From positions 1-40,300 of the forward strand of contig CACHPB010000009.1 in the NCBI GenBank assembly GCA_902581585.1: DNA of 40,300 nucleotides. The letters run 5' to 3'. This document shows, piece by piece, positions 24,889 to 36,900 of this stretch. Origin of the DNA: an uncultured Pelagibacteraceae bacterium. Lineage in GTDB: Bacteria > Pseudomonadota > Alphaproteobacteria > Pelagibacterales > Pelagibacteraceae. Position 1 is the stretch's first letter; each line of letters opens with the position of its first letter. Made by a program: the position numbers and the translations under genes. Under the pieces are notes generated by a model. It made no database searches. It was given only the letters and a program-made list of their open reading frames with translations, and was not told the origin of the DNA.

Positions 24889-26804
24889 TGCCAAATATAA
24901 CTTTACCAGACGGAAAAAAAATTAATTTTGAGAAAAGTATTTCAGGTTTTGAAGTTGCTAAAAAAATTAGTAAATCTCTTTCAAAACAGGCCTTACTGAT
25001 AAGTGTCGACGGAGAATTAAAGGATTTAAACCATAATATTTCAAAAGACTCTTCAATAAAAATATTTACATCAAAAGATAAAGAGGGATTGGAAACTATT
25101 AGACATGATACTGCGCATATATTAGCTATGGCAGTTCAAGAATTGTTTCCAGGCACACAGGTTACAATAGGTCCTGTTATCGAAGATGGATTTTATTATG
25201 ATTTTGCAAGAAAAGAACCCTTTACCTCTGAAGATTTAGAAAAAATAGAGAGTAAGATGAAAGAAATTGTAGACCGAGATGAAAAAACTTACAGAGAAGT
25301 TTGGAAAAGGAATGATGCAATTGAGCATTTTAAAAAAAAAGGAGAAATATATAAAGCTGAAATAATAGAAAGTATTCCAGAAGGAGAGGAAGTATCTTTA
25401 TATTTCCATGGTGATTGGCATGATTTATGTAGAGGTCCTCACCTTACTTCGACTGGTAAAATAGGAAAATTTTTTAAATTAACTAAAGTTTCTGGAGCTT
25501 ACTGGAGAGGAGACTCAAATAATGAAATGTTACAAAGAGTTTATGGTACTAGTTGGTCAACTCAAAAAGAGTTAGACGATTATTTGACTAGGATCGAAGA
25601 AGCTGAAAAAAGAGATCATAGAAAAATTGGAAAAGAAATGGATTTATTTCATTTCAGAGAGGAGAGTCCTGGATCAGTATTTTGGCACCAGAAGGGATGG
25701 AGCTTATTTCAAAAACTTATTTCTTATATGAGAATGAAGCAAGAAATTGCAGGATATCAGGAAATAAATACTCCAGAAATATTAGATCGATCACTTTGGG
25801 AAAAATCAGGCCATTGGGAAAAATTTGGCGCAAATATGTATACCTCTACAACACCTGATGAAAAAGTTTTTGCAATAAAACCAATGAATTGTCCTGGATG
25901 TGTTCAGGTTTTCAACCAAGGTTTAAAAAGTTACAGAGATTTACCACTCAAAATGTCGGAATTTGGAAAAGTTCATAGATATGAGCCCTCTGGAGCACTA
26001 CATGGTTTATTGCGTGTGAGAGCATTCACTCAAGATGATGCGCATATTTTTTGTACTGAGGAGCAAATCACAGAAGAATGTTTGAGCGTAACAAATTTGA
26101 TTTTAGAAATTTATAAAGATTTAGGATTTGAAGATGTAATTTTGAAATATTCTGATCGACCAGATTTAAGGGTTGGGGACGATAAAGTTTGGGACAAGTC
26201 AGAAGCTGCATTATTGGAAGCTATAAAGGCAACAAAATTAGAATACTCTGTAAACAAGGGTGAAGGTGCATTTTATGGTCCTAAAATAGAATTTGTTTTA
26301 AGAGATGCGATCGGAAGAGATTGGCAATGTGGAACTTTACAAGTTGATTTAAATTTACCAGGTAGGTTAGGTGCATCATTTGTAGATAGCGATGGAAACA
26401 AAAAAGTACCAGTCATGCTACACAGAGCTTTATTTGGATCATTGGAGAGATTTATAGGAATTCTTATTGAAAATTACTCTGGAAAATTACCTTTTTGGCT
26501 TTGCCCAGTTCAAACTATAGTTATACCTATATCAAGTGATTTTGACGAATATGCAAAAGAAGTAAACAATGAGTTGAAAAAAGTTGGTTTGAGTTCTGAA
26601 GTTGATTTAAAAAATCATAATTTAAATTATAAAATTAGAGAACATTCATTAACTAAAGTCCCAATACTACTAATATGTGGAAAAAAAGAAGTTGACAGTA
26701 ACACAGTAACTATTAGAAAATTGGATTCTAAAAAACAGGAAACTATGGAATTAAAAGAATTCTTAAAAAAATATTCTGCTCTAAACAAAGCATCTTCAAT
26801 TTAA
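24888..26804 (+). CDS. thrS: Threonyl-tRNA synthetase
   Basis: 638 residues, full length. N-terminal TGS domain (1-60, ITLPDGKKINFEKSISGFEV). The editing (SAD) domain has RHDTAHILAMAVQELFPGTQ with the HxxxH-type site. The class II catalytic core has the zinc-binding Cys in IKPMNCPGCVQVF, motif 2 RYEPSGALHGLLRVRAFTQD and motif 3 VMLHRALFGSLERFIGIL. The C-terminal anticodon-binding domain is complete. It charges tRNA-Thr. It heads the thrS-infC-rpmI-rplT-pheS-pheT order that is conserved across many bacteria. Confidence 0.97.
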   Translation: MPNITLPDGKKINFEKSISGFEVAKKISKSLSKQALLISVDGELKDLNHNISKDSSIKIFTSKDKEGLETIRHDTAHILAMAVQELFPGTQVTIGPVIEDGFYYDFARKEPFTSEDLEKIESKMKEIVDRDEKTYREVWKRNDAIEHFKKKGEIYKAEIIESIPEGEEVSLYFHGDWHDLCRGPHLTSTGKIGKFFKLTKVSGAYWRGDSNNEMLQRVYGTSWSTQKELDDYLTRIEEAEKRDHRKIGKEMDLFHFREESPGSVFWHQKGWSLFQKLISYMRMKQEIAGYQEINTPEILDRSLWEKSGHWEKFGANMYTSTTPDEKVFAIKPMNCPGCVQVFNQGLKSYRDLPLKMSEFGKVHRYEPSGALHGLLRVRAFTQDDAHIFCTEEQITEECLSVTNLILEIYKDLGFEDVILKYSDRPDLRVGDDKVWDKSEAALLEAIKATKLEYSVNKGEGAFYGPKIEFVLRDAIGRDWQCGTLQVDLNLPGRLGASFVDSDGNKKVPVMLHRALFGSLERFIGILIENYSGKLPFWLCPVQTIVIPISSDFDEYAKEVNNELKKVGLSSEVDLKNHNLNYKIREHSLTKVPILLICGKKEVDSNTVTIRKLDSKKQETMELKEFLKKYSALNKASSI

Positions 26805-27350
26805 GTGGCAGATTTTAAACAAAACTATTTTCAGAAAAGAACTAAGCCTAGAGGTCCTAGGACCAACCAAAGGATCACTTCCCAAGATGTTCAAGTTATT
26901 GCAAGTGATGGAGATAATCTGGGTATTCTTAATTTGCAAGATGCAATTAACAGAGCAAAAGAAGAAGGTTTAGATTTAATAGAGATTGCTCCAAATGCAA
27001 AACCTCCTGTATGTAAAATTATGGATATGGGAAAATATAAATATGATGCCCAAAAAAAAGCAAATAAAGCAAAGAAAAAGCAAAAAAAGATTGAGTTAAA
27101 AGAAATTAAGTTAAGACCTGTTACTGAGGTACATGATTATACTTTTAAAATAAAAAATGCTCAAAAATTTATTGCTAAGGGGGATAAGGTAAAATTTACA
27201 ATAAGATTTAAAGGTAGAGAATTACAGCATTCAAGTTTGGGTAATGAGTTAATGGATAAGATCAAACAAGATATGGAGACTGTTGGACGAGTTGAGCTTC
27301 AGCCTAAGTTTGATGGTAAACAAATGATTATGGTTATCCAGCCTTTATAA
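26805..27350 (+). CDS. infC: Translation initiation factor IF-3
   Basis: 181 residues. N-terminal domain with GPRTNQRITSQDVQVIASDG and DAINRAKEEGLDLIEIAPNA, Lys-rich linker near 75-100, C-terminal domain with EIKLRPVTEVHDYTFKIKNA. It prevents premature subunit joining and checks the start codon. The only start that keeps the N-domain is GTG at 26805, which follows the thrS TAA with no gap, since the TAA is also the preceding in-frame codon. No ribosome site is visible, so initiation probably relies on coupling with thrS. Confidence 0.96.
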   Translation: MADFKQNYFQKRTKPRGPRTNQRITSQDVQVIASDGDNLGILNLQDAINRAKEEGLDLIEIAPNAKPPVCKIMDMGKYKYDAQKKANKAKKKQKKIELKEIKLRPVTEVHDYTFKIKNAQKFIAKGDKVKFTIRFKGRELQHSSLGNELMDKIKQDMETVGRVELQPKFDGKQMIMVIQPL

Positions 27351-27361
27351 GCCTTATTTCA

Positions 27362-27393
27362 GGTTGTAAATCAATATTAATATTTGTATAACC
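27362..27393 (+). promoter_or_regulatory. Hairpin in the infC-rpmI gap, possible L20/L35 control element
   Basis: GGTTGTAAAT (27362-27371) pairs with ATTTGTATAACC (27382-27393) through ten base pairs, including one G-U, with a 2-base bulge and a 10-base loop. It lies 12 bases before the rpmI ATG, and no Shine-Dalgarno sequence is seen. L20 represses this operon through mRNA structures in E. coli and Bacillus, so the position is suggestive. The stem is modest and AT-rich. Confidence 0.35.
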
Positions 27394-27405
27394 CCTCAAA
27401 AAATT

Positions 27406-27612
27406 ATGCCTAAATTAAAAACAAAAAGTTCAGCTAAAAAAAGATTTAAAATATCAGCTAGAGGTAAAGTAATAACTGCCCAAGCTGGTAAAAGGCATGG
27501 TATGATTAAAAGAACTAATTCACAGATTAGGAAACAAAGGGGCACAACGGTGATGTCTAAACAAGATGGTAAGATTGTAAAATCTTATATGCCGTATAAC
27601 CTAAGAGGATAA
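27406..27612 (+). CDS. rpmI: 50S ribosomal protein L35
   Basis: 68 residues. The sequence [20 protein letters not shown] at the N-terminus and the [19 protein letters not shown] core are typical of bacterial L35. It is a small basic protein of the large ribosomal subunit. It lies between infC and rplT, with one base between its stop and the rplT ATG. Confidence 0.97.
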   Translation: MPKLKTKSSAKKRFKISARGKVITAQAGKRHGMIKRTNSQIRKQRGTTVMSKQDGKIVKSYMPYNLRG

Positions 27613-27613
27613 A

Positions 27614-27970
27614 ATGGCTAGAGTAAAAAGAGGTGTAACAAGTAGAGCTAAACATAAAAAAGTACTGAAAGCAGTCAAAGGTCAGTGGGGTAGAAGAAAG
27701 AATACCATAAGGGTAGCTCGGCAGGCGATGGAAAAGGCTATGCAGTACGCGTATAGAGATAGAAGAAATAAAAAAAGAGATTTCAAGTCACTTTGGATTC
27801 AAAGAATTAATGCAGGAGTTAGATCTGAGGGTTTAACATATTCTAAATTTATAAATGGTCTGAGTAAAACAGGTATTAAAATTGATAGAAAAATACTCGC
27901 TGAAATAGCTTATGATAATCCAGAAGCATTCAAAACCATAGTTAAAAAAGCTCAAGCAGCATTAAATTAA
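27614..27970 (+). CDS. rplT: 50S ribosomal protein L20
   Basis: 118 residues, normal length. The N-terminus [20 protein letters not shown] and the segments [20 protein letters not shown] and [16 protein letters not shown] are the L20 signature. It is needed early in 50S assembly and in some bacteria represses its own operon by binding mRNA. The following 43 bases before pheS contain no clear terminator, in line with readthrough into pheS-pheT. Confidence 0.97.
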   Translation: MARVKRGVTSRAKHKKVLKAVKGQWGRRKNTIRVARQAMEKAMQYAYRDRRNKKRDFKSLWIQRINAGVRSEGLTYSKFINGLSKTGIKIDRKILAEIAYDNPEAFKTIVKKAQAALN

Positions 27971-28013
27971 TTTTCATTGTTGTTTTTCTAGAGTTAACAA
28001 ATATTCTACGAAT

Positions 28014-29081
28014 ATGTCCGATATAAAAAAAATTAGAGATGAGTATTTAATAAAATTAGATAACAATTTAGATACTGAAAGTGTAAATCAAATAAAAACT
28101 CAATTGTTTGGTAAAAATGGACAAATATCAAATTCTTTTAAAACATTAGGTTCATTGCCCAATGATGAAAGAAAAAAATTTGCATCGGACTTAAATTCAA
28201 TAAAGGATGAATTACAAGAAAAAATAAATACTAAACTTCAAGAAATTGAAATTAAAGAGATTAATTCTAAACTTGAGAATGAAAAATTAGATGTAACTTT
28301 ACCTGAGAGAGAAATAAACCAAGGAAAAATACATCCTGTCTCACAAGTTATCGATGAGATATCCTCAATATTTTCTGAAATTGGCTTTAGTGTAGAAGAA
28401 GGTCCAGATGTAGAGAATGAGCATTATAATTTTACCGCATTAAATACTCCTGATAACCATCCAGCAAGAGATATGCATGACACTTTTTATTTAGATAATA
28501 ACAAAGAAATACTATTAAGAACTCATACATCTCCTGTACAAGTTAGAACAATGTTGAATGGAAAACCTCCATTTAAGATTATAGCCCCTGGAAGAACATA
28601 TAGATCTGATAGTGATCAAACTCATTCCCCAATGTTTCATCAAGTTGAAGGACTTCATATTGATAAAGACATAAATATGGGTCATTTAAAAGGCTGTTTG
28701 AATTATTTTATAAAATCTTTTTTCGAAATAGATAAAATAAAAATGAGATTTAGACCTAGCCATTTTCCTTTCACTGAACCATCAGCAGAAGTTGACATTG
28801 GTTACGAGTTAAAGGACGGAAAAATAGTTATTGGTGAGGGAGATAAATGGTTAGAAATTCTTGGATGTGGGATGGTACACCCAAATGTCCTAAAAAATGT
28901 AAATGTAAATCCGCATAAATACCAAGGCTATGCTTTTGGTATTGGTATTGATAGACTTGGAATGCTGAAATATGGCATAAACGATTTAAGAGCTTTTTTT
29001 GAGACTGACTATAGATGGCTTAACCACTTTGGTTTTGATCCGTTGGATGTTCCTTCAAATTACAGAGGTCTAAGCAGATGA
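28014..29081 (+). CDS. pheS: Phenylalanyl-tRNA synthetase alpha subunit
   Basis: 355 residues. N-terminal coiled-coil arm (1-100, rich in Lys/Glu/Asn). The class II catalytic domain has [19 protein letters not shown], motif 2 region [19 protein letters not shown], and motif 3 [18 protein letters not shown]. It forms the alpha2-beta2 enzyme with PheT; this subunit holds the site for phenylalanine activation. Its TGA overlaps the pheT ATG by 4 bases (ATGA), which couples synthesis of the two subunits. Confidence 0.97.
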   Translation: MSDIKKIRDEYLIKLDNNLDTESVNQIKTQLFGKNGQISNSFKTLGSLPNDERKKFASDLNSIKDELQEKINTKLQEIEIKEINSKLENEKLDVTLPEREINQGKIHPVSQVIDEISSIFSEIGFSVEEGPDVENEHYNFTALNTPDNHPARDMHDTFYLDNNKEILLRTHTSPVQVRTMLNGKPPFKIIAPGRTYRSDSDQTHSPMFHQVEGLHIDKDINMGHLKGCLNYFIKSFFEIDKIKMRFRPSHFPFTEPSAEVDIGYELKDGKIVIGEGDKWLEILGCGMVHPNVLKNVNVNPHKYQGYAFGIGIDRLGMLKYGINDLRAFFETDYRWLNHFGFDPLDVPSNYRGLSR

Positions 29082-31486
29082 AATTTACATTGAGTTGGTT
29101 AAAGGAACACCTTGAAACCAAGCATAAAGATAGTCAGATCATTAATAAATTGACTGGTGTTGGACTTGAAGTTGAGAGTTTTGAAAATATTAGCTCTGAT
29201 TTGGACAATTTTAAAGTGGCAAAAATTATAAATGCTGAACAACATCCAAATGCAGATAGACTTAGGGTATGTGATGTTGATATAGGGCAACAAAATATTG
29301 TTAAAGTTGTTTGTGGAGCACCAAACGCTAAAAAAGGTCTTTTAACTGTTTATGCTGGTCCTGGATCAGTTATTCCAAAAAATAATATGAAACTTACAGT
29401 AAGCAAGATTAGAGGAGTAACCTCATATGGGATGTTATGTTCGGAGTCAGAATTAAAATTATCAGATGAAAGTGAAGGAATAACAGAGCTTAAACCAAAT
29501 AAATATTCAGACAAAATAGGTAAAAATTTTTTTAATAACAATACTGAAAAAGTTGTTGATTTATCAATAACCCCAAATCGACCTGATTGTTTAGGAGTCA
29601 GAGGCATAGCCAGAGATCTTGCTGCAGCAGGAGCTGGTAAATTAAAAAGTATTTCACATAAAAACATAAAGAAGAATGGATCTCAAAATATAAAAGTTTC
29701 GATAACTAAAGATAAAAACCAAGGTTGTACAATTTTTGGAAGTTGTCTCATAAAAGGGGTAACCAATAAAGAAAGCCCAAAATGGTTGAAAGAGAAGATG
29801 GAGTCTCTTGGTCAAAAACCAATTTCAGCAATTGTAGATATAACTAATTATGTAATGCTAGATTTAAATAGACCTCTACATGCATATGATGCAGATAAAA
29901 TTGATAAAGAAATTATAGTAAGAAATTCAAAAAAAGGCGAAACTTTTGAAGCTCTAGACAATAAAGAATATAAATTAGAAGATGGTATGTGTGTTATATC
30001 TGATCAATCTGGTGTGTTAGGATTAGGAGGTGTAATTGGAGGAACGCGTTCTGGCACTGAGTTTAAAACTAAAAATATTTTATTGGAGTCTGCATACTTT
30101 ATCCCTAGATCAATAAGAAAAACTTCAAAATTACTTAACATTGATACTGATGCTAAATTTAGATTTGAAAGAGGAATTGATCCTCATTCAATAGAGATAG
30201 GTTTGCTAAAAGCCTCTCAACTTATAGAAGAAATTTGTGGAGGAAAAATAAGTAAATTTGATATTCAAAAAATGAAACAATATAAAAACTCAGAAATTAA
30301 ATTTAATATTTCGTTATTCGAAAAAATAACAGGTTTTAAAGTTAAAGAAAATGAGATCATTAAAATTTTGAATGATCTAGGTTTCAAGGTTTCCAAAAAG
30401 AAATCAGTTTTAAACTTAAAGATTCCTTCTTGGAGACCTGATATAAGCCAACCAATAGATATAGTTGAAGAAGTTGTTAGAATTAAAGGATATGAAAATA
30501 TTGAAACTATAGAGCCAGAGAAAAATAGACTAAAAGACACATTAAATAAACAACAAAAACTCTTTCATTTTTTACAACGTTCTGTAGCATCAAAAGGTTA
30601 TTTAGAGACTGTTACTTGGTCATTCACAGACTCAAGAATAAACAATTTTTTCAAAGAAAATTTAAAAGAAATTAAAATAGTAAATCCAATAAGCTCAGAT
30701 TTAGATGTTCTTAGAAATTCAATTTTTTCAAATTTAGCTTTTTATTTAAAAAAAAATTTAGATAGAGGATTTAAAGATATTTCGCTTTTTGAAATTGGAC
30801 CAATTTTTAAAAATAACCAGCCAGGAGAACAGTTGACGGTAATAGGTGCAATAAAATCAGGGAAAATTTCAAGATTAAACTGGAATGAAAAAGACAGACC
30901 AGTTGACATTTTTGATGTGAAAAAAGATTTAATTCAAACATTAATTGAAGCTGGATATGATAAACGAAATTTTTTTATAAGAGATAAATCTCCTACATAC
31001 TATCACCCTGGAAAATCTGGCTCAGTTTATCTTGATAAGGATGATATTGATCCTGTTGCATATTTTGGAGAACTTCATCCAAATATTGTTAAGAAGCTCG
31101 ATATAAAAACTGAAGGAATAGTTTGTTTTGAAATCTATCTTGAGTATTTAAAAGATAATAAAATAAAATTAAAGGATCAAAAATCCAATTTTGAATATTC
31201 GGACTATCAAAAATCAGAGAGAGATTTTGCTTTTATTGTAGATAAAAATTATAAAGCACAGGATTTAATAGAAATCATATCATCAATTGATAAAAATTTA
31301 ATAAGATCAATTAAAATTTTTGATATTTATGAAGGTGAAAATATTCCAGATGGAAAAAAATCAATAGCTCTTAATGTTACAATTCAATCATCTGAAAAAA
31401 CATTAGAAGAAAATGATCTCGAAAAAATTAATAAATTAATTATTTCAACTGTTGAAACAAAGTCTGGGGCGAAAATTAGATCCTAA
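29078..31486 (+). CDS. pheT: Phenylalanyl-tRNA synthetase beta subunit
   Basis: 802 residues, near the 795 of E. coli. Domains in order: an N-terminal EMAP-type tRNA-binding OB fold (about 40-150, [15 protein letters not shown] and [11 protein letters not shown]), the B3/B4 editing domain (about 210-390), B5, the catalytic-like core, and the C-terminal ferredoxin-fold anticodon-binding domain ([15 protein letters not shown] to the end). It binds tRNA-Phe and edits mischarged tyrosine. It ends directly at the lepA ATG without a gap. Confidence 0.97.
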   Translation: MKFTLSWLKEHLETKHKDSQIINKLTGVGLEVESFENISSDLDNFKVAKIINAEQHPNADRLRVCDVDIGQQNIVKVVCGAPNAKKGLLTVYAGPGSVIPKNNMKLTVSKIRGVTSYGMLCSESELKLSDESEGITELKPNKYSDKIGKNFFNNNTEKVVDLSITPNRPDCLGVRGIARDLAAAGAGKLKSISHKNIKKNGSQNIKVSITKDKNQGCTIFGSCLIKGVTNKESPKWLKEKMESLGQKPISAIVDITNYVMLDLNRPLHAYDADKIDKEIIVRNSKKGETFEALDNKEYKLEDGMCVISDQSGVLGLGGVIGGTRSGTEFKTKNILLESAYFIPRSIRKTSKLLNIDTDAKFRFERGIDPHSIEIGLLKASQLIEEICGGKISKFDIQKMKQYKNSEIKFNISLFEKITGFKVKENEIIKILNDLGFKVSKKKSVLNLKIPSWRPDISQPIDIVEEVVRIKGYENIETIEPEKNRLKDTLNKQQKLFHFLQRSVASKGYLETVTWSFTDSRINNFFKENLKEIKIVNPISSDLDVLRNSIFSNLAFYLKKNLDRGFKDISLFEIGPIFKNNQPGEQLTVIGAIKSGKISRLNWNEKDRPVDIFDVKKDLIQTLIEAGYDKRNFFIRDKSPTYYHPGKSGSVYLDKDDIDPVAYFGELHPNIVKKLDIKTEGIVCFEIYLEYLKDNKIKLKDQKSNFEYSDYQKSERDFAFIVDKNYKAQDLIEIISSIDKNLIRSIKIFDIYEGENIPDGKKSIALNVTIQSSEKTLEENDLEKINKLIISTVETKSGAKIRS

Positions 31487-33298
31487 ATGTCCACTGAAAT
31501 TGATAACATAAGAAACTTTGCAATTATTGCTCATATTGATCATGGCAAATCTACAATAGCAGATAGAATAATACACAGATGTGGTGGATTAACCGATAGA
31601 GAAATGAAGGCGCAAGTCCTTGACTCTATGGATATTGAAAGAGAAAGAGGTATTACAATTAAAGCTCAAACAGTAAAATTAAATTATAAGTCTAAAGATG
31701 GAAAAAACTATATTCTCAACATTATAGATACCCCTGGACATGTTGATTTTAGTTATGAAGTTAGTAGATCGTTGTATGCCTGTGAAGGTTCAATATTAAT
31801 TGTAGATAGCACACAAGGTGTTGAGGCTCAAACTTTAGCAAATGTTTATCAAGCACTAGATATCAATCATGAAATAATCCCAGTTTTAAATAAAATTGAT
31901 TTACCCGCATCAGACATAGATAGAACAAATAAACAAATTGAGGATGTTATTGGGATAGATACTTCAAATGCTGTTCCTTGTTCAGGTAAAACGGGTGAAG
32001 GTATTGAAGAGATTTTGGAGCAAATTATTCACACTCTACCTGCACCAAAAGGTGAAAAAGACGAAAAATTAAAGTGTTTGCTAGTTGATAGTTGGTATGA
32101 CACATACCTTGGTGTAGTCATTTTAGTTAGAGTAATTGATGGTAAAATTAAAACTAATATGAAAATTAAAATGATGTCTACAAATCAGGAGTATTTTGTA
32201 GAAAAAGTTGGTGTTTTTACTCCAAAACCAAAAGATATTGATGAGCTTAATTCGGGAGAAATTGGATTTATAACAACTGGAATAAAAGTTCTGTCAGAAA
32301 CTAAAGTTGGAGACACAATTTGTGATGCTTCAAAGCCTTTAACTGATACACTTCCTGGCTTCAAACCAAGTAAGCCAGTGGTTTTTTGTGGATTGTTTCC
32401 TGTAGATAGTTCTGAATATCAAAAGTTAAAAGATGGATTGGCTAAACTTAAACTGAACGATTCTAGTTTTTCTTTTGAGGCCGAGTCTTCCTCTGCTCTT
32501 GGTTTAGGTTTTAGGTGTGGGTTTTTGGGTTTATTACATTTAGAAATTGTTACGGAAAGACTCGAAAGAGAATTTGATATCAACTTACTAACAACAACAC
32601 CAGGTGTCGTTTATAAGATCCATTTTAACAATGGTGAAGTAAAAGATTTACAAAATCCGTCAAGTTTACCAGATCCAACTTTGATAAAATTTATAGAAGA
32701 ACCGTGGATTAAAGCTACAATTATTACTCCAGATCAATTTCTAGGACCAATAATAAAAATATGCCAAGATAAAAGGGGAATTCAAACAAATCTAAGTTAC
32801 TCAGGAAATAGAGCTGTAGTAAATTATGAATTACCACTAAATGAAGTAGTTTTTGATTTTAATGATAGGCTAAAATCTATGACAAGTGGTTATGCAAGTT
32901 TTGACTATGAAATAATAGAACATAGGGAAGGCGATCTTGTTAAAATGAATATTCTTGTAAACAGCGAGCCAGTTGATGCTCTAGCCATGATGATTCATAA
33001 AGATTTTGCACAAAAAACTGGTAGAGAGGTTTGTGAAAAATTAAAAGATTTAATACCTAGGCATAATTTTATGATACCAGTTCAAGCAGCTATAGGAGGG
33101 AAGATTATTGCTAGAGAGACAATTAAAGGTTTTAAAAAGGATGTCTTAACAAAAATTCATGGCGGAGGTGCAGTTGATAGAAAAAGAAAATTACTTGAAA
33201 AACAAAAAAAAGGTAAAGCTAGAGCTAAACAATTTGGAAAAGTAGAAATTCCTCAAGAAGCTTTTATTGGTGTGCTTAAGATATCTAAAGAAAAATAA
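31487..33298 (+). CDS. lepA: Elongation factor 4 (LepA)
   Basis: 603 residues, full length (E. coli 599). GTPase motifs: G1 [10 protein letters not shown]2 region [14 protein letters not shown]3 DTPGHVDF, G4 NKID. Domains II, III and V follow, and the LepA-specific C-terminal domain ends with [20 protein letters not shown]. It acts on the ribosome, in translocation or initiation quality control, and is rarely essential. The gene is joined to pheT without any gap, and tRNA-Ser begins after a single base following its stop, so the tRNA must be cut out of a shared transcript or have a promoter inside lepA. Confidence 0.97.
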   Translation: MSTEIDNIRNFAIIAHIDHGKSTIADRIIHRCGGLTDREMKAQVLDSMDIERERGITIKAQTVKLNYKSKDGKNYILNIIDTPGHVDFSYEVSRSLYACEGSILIVDSTQGVEAQTLANVYQALDINHEIIPVLNKIDLPASDIDRTNKQIEDVIGIDTSNAVPCSGKTGEGIEEILEQIIHTLPAPKGEKDEKLKCLLVDSWYDTYLGVVILVRVIDGKIKTNMKIKMMSTNQEYFVEKVGVFTPKPKDIDELNSGEIGFITTGIKVLSETKVGDTICDASKPLTDTLPGFKPSKPVVFCGLFPVDSSEYQKLKDGLAKLKLNDSSFSFEAESSSALGLGFRCGFLGLLHLEIVTERLEREFDINLLTTTPGVVYKIHFNNGEVKDLQNPSSLPDPTLIKFIEEPWIKATIITPDQFLGPIIKICQDKRGIQTNLSYSGNRAVVNYELPLNEVVFDFNDRLKSMTSGYASFDYEIIEHREGDLVKMNILVNSEPVDALAMMIHKDFAQKTGREVCEKLKDLIPRHNFMIPVQAAIGGKIIARETIKGFKKDVLTKIHGGGAVDRKRKLLEKQKKGKARAKQFGKVEIPQEAFIGVLKISKEK

Positions 33299-33299
33299 T

Positions 33300-33389
33300 G
33301 GAGAGGTGGCCGAGTGGTTGAAGGCGCACGCTTGGAAAGCGTGTATAGGGGAAACTCTATCATGGGTTCGAATCCCATTCTCTCCGCCA
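33300..33389 (+). tRNA. tRNA-Ser (anticodon GGA)
   Basis: A 90-base class II tRNA. The acceptor stem GGAGAGG pairs with TCTCTCC (one G-U), the discriminator is G, and the CCA is encoded (33387-33389). The D-arm has GGCCGAGTGGTTGAAGGC. The anticodon stem CACGC/GCGTG closes the loop TTGGAAA, giving anticodon GGA for UCC and UCU codons. The long variable arm (TATAGGGGAAACTCTATC) is the serine mark. The T-arm contains GGGTTCGAATCCC. Confidence 0.97.
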
Positions 33390-35619
<2,230 letters not shown>

Positions 35620-35622
35620 CTA

Positions 35623-36900
35623 ATGGAGTTAGATATCAATTCCAAATCATCTCATTTAAATAAAACAACATATGTTAATCTAAGGTGGATTGGCATAATT
35701 GGTCAATTCATAACTATTAATACAGTTGCATTTATATTTAAATTTGAATTTAATTTCGTACTAGCAAATATTATAGTTTTTGTTGGAGTATTAAGTAATA
35801 TTTTTTTATTCTATTTTTTTAAAAAAAATCAACTACAAGAAAATATATCTTTCATATTTCTTATACTTGATATTTTACAGTTAAGTTTTCTACTTTATTT
35901 AACTGGTGGTATAATTAATCCATTCTGCATATTTTTAATAATTCCAAGCATATTTGCCTCAAATAGCTTGAGCATCAGAACAAATATTTTATTAATATTA
36001 TTGATAATTTTCTCAATTATCTTACTTACTTTTTTTCACCAAGAACTACCTTCTCCCTTAAACGAATATATTTTTAGTAATTATTACTATTATTCAGTAC
36101 CTATTGCTTTAATTGTTGCATTAATTTTCCTAAGTTTCTTTGCACTTACATTTGGACATGAGTCAAAAGTTAGAAAGGATGCTCTAGATAAAATTCAAGA
36201 AGTTATCTCTAAAGAACATGAATTAGTATCTTTAGGTGGACAAGCCGCTGCAGCTGCCCATTCTTTGGGAACCCCATTATCTACAATAAAAATCATTTCT
36301 CAAGATTTGTATAATAACTTCAAAAATAATAAAGATCTTAAAAAAGATATAGAGCTATTAGTAAGTCAAGTTGATAGGTGTAACGTAATTTTAAAAAAAT
36401 TATCTTTAAATCCTGAATTTGAAGACGACTTTATAGATAAGAATATAAATTTGAAAGATTATGTAAAAGAAATTGTAAACTCATTTAGTGAGATATCAGA
36501 TAAAAATTTTATTATTAACACCGAGCAAAACTATAACTCTTTCGAAATACCAAAATCAATTGAAATAGTTTATGGAATAAGAAATTTTATTGGAAATGCC
36601 AATAAATTTTCTAAAAAAAATATTTATATTTCAATAACTAGTGATAGTGAAAATTCCTCGATATCTATAGAAGATGATGGATCAGGATTTCCAAAAGATA
36701 TATTAACAAAGATAGGTGAACCATATATTAAATCTTTTCAATCTAAAAATAAATCTAAATCAGGACTTGGTTTGGGAATATTTATTGGAAAAACATTACT
36801 AGAAAAAAATAAAGCTAAACTTTTAATCAGAAATTCTGAGACCAGAGGTGGTGCTGAAATTAAGATAGAATGGTCTAATAAAGATTTAAAAAATATTTAG
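35623..36900 (+). CDS. regB: RegB/PrrB/ActS-type redox sensor histidine kinase
   Basis: 425 residues. About six N-terminal membrane helices (20-190) contain the RegB quinone-sensing heptapeptide GGxxNPF as GGIINPF (95-101). The H-box is [15 protein letters not shown] with phospho-acceptor H213. C253 in [14 protein letters not shown] sits where the redox-active Cys of RegB lies. The ATPase domain has the N box [20 protein letters not shown] and [14 protein letters not shown]. The family autophosphorylates when the quinone pool and Cys are reduced and signals to RegA. No regA gene adjoins it. The residue after H213 is Ser, where most histidine kinases have an acidic residue. It is cotranscribed with gyrB (3-base gap), and its stop interlocks with that of the convergent cobT. 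Confidence 0.9.
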   Translation: MELDINSKSSHLNKTTYVNLRWIGIIGQFITINTVAFIFKFEFNFVLANIIVFVGVLSNIFLFYFFKKNQLQENISFIFLILDILQLSFLLYLTGGIINPFCIFLIIPSIFASNSLSIRTNILLILLIIFSIILLTFFHQELPSPLNEYIFSNYYYYSVPIALIVALIFLSFFALTFGHESKVRKDALDKIQEVISKEHELVSLGGQAAAAAHSLGTPLSTIKIISQDLYNNFKNNKDLKKDIELLVSQVDRCNVILKKLSLNPEFEDDFIDKNINLKDYVKEIVNSFSEISDKNFIINTEQNYNSFEIPKSIEIVYGIRNFIGNANKFSKKNIYISITSDSENSSISIEDDGSGFPKDILTKIGEPYIKSFQSKNKSKSGLGLGIFIGKTLLEKNKAKLLIRNSETRGGAEIKIEWSNKDLKNI

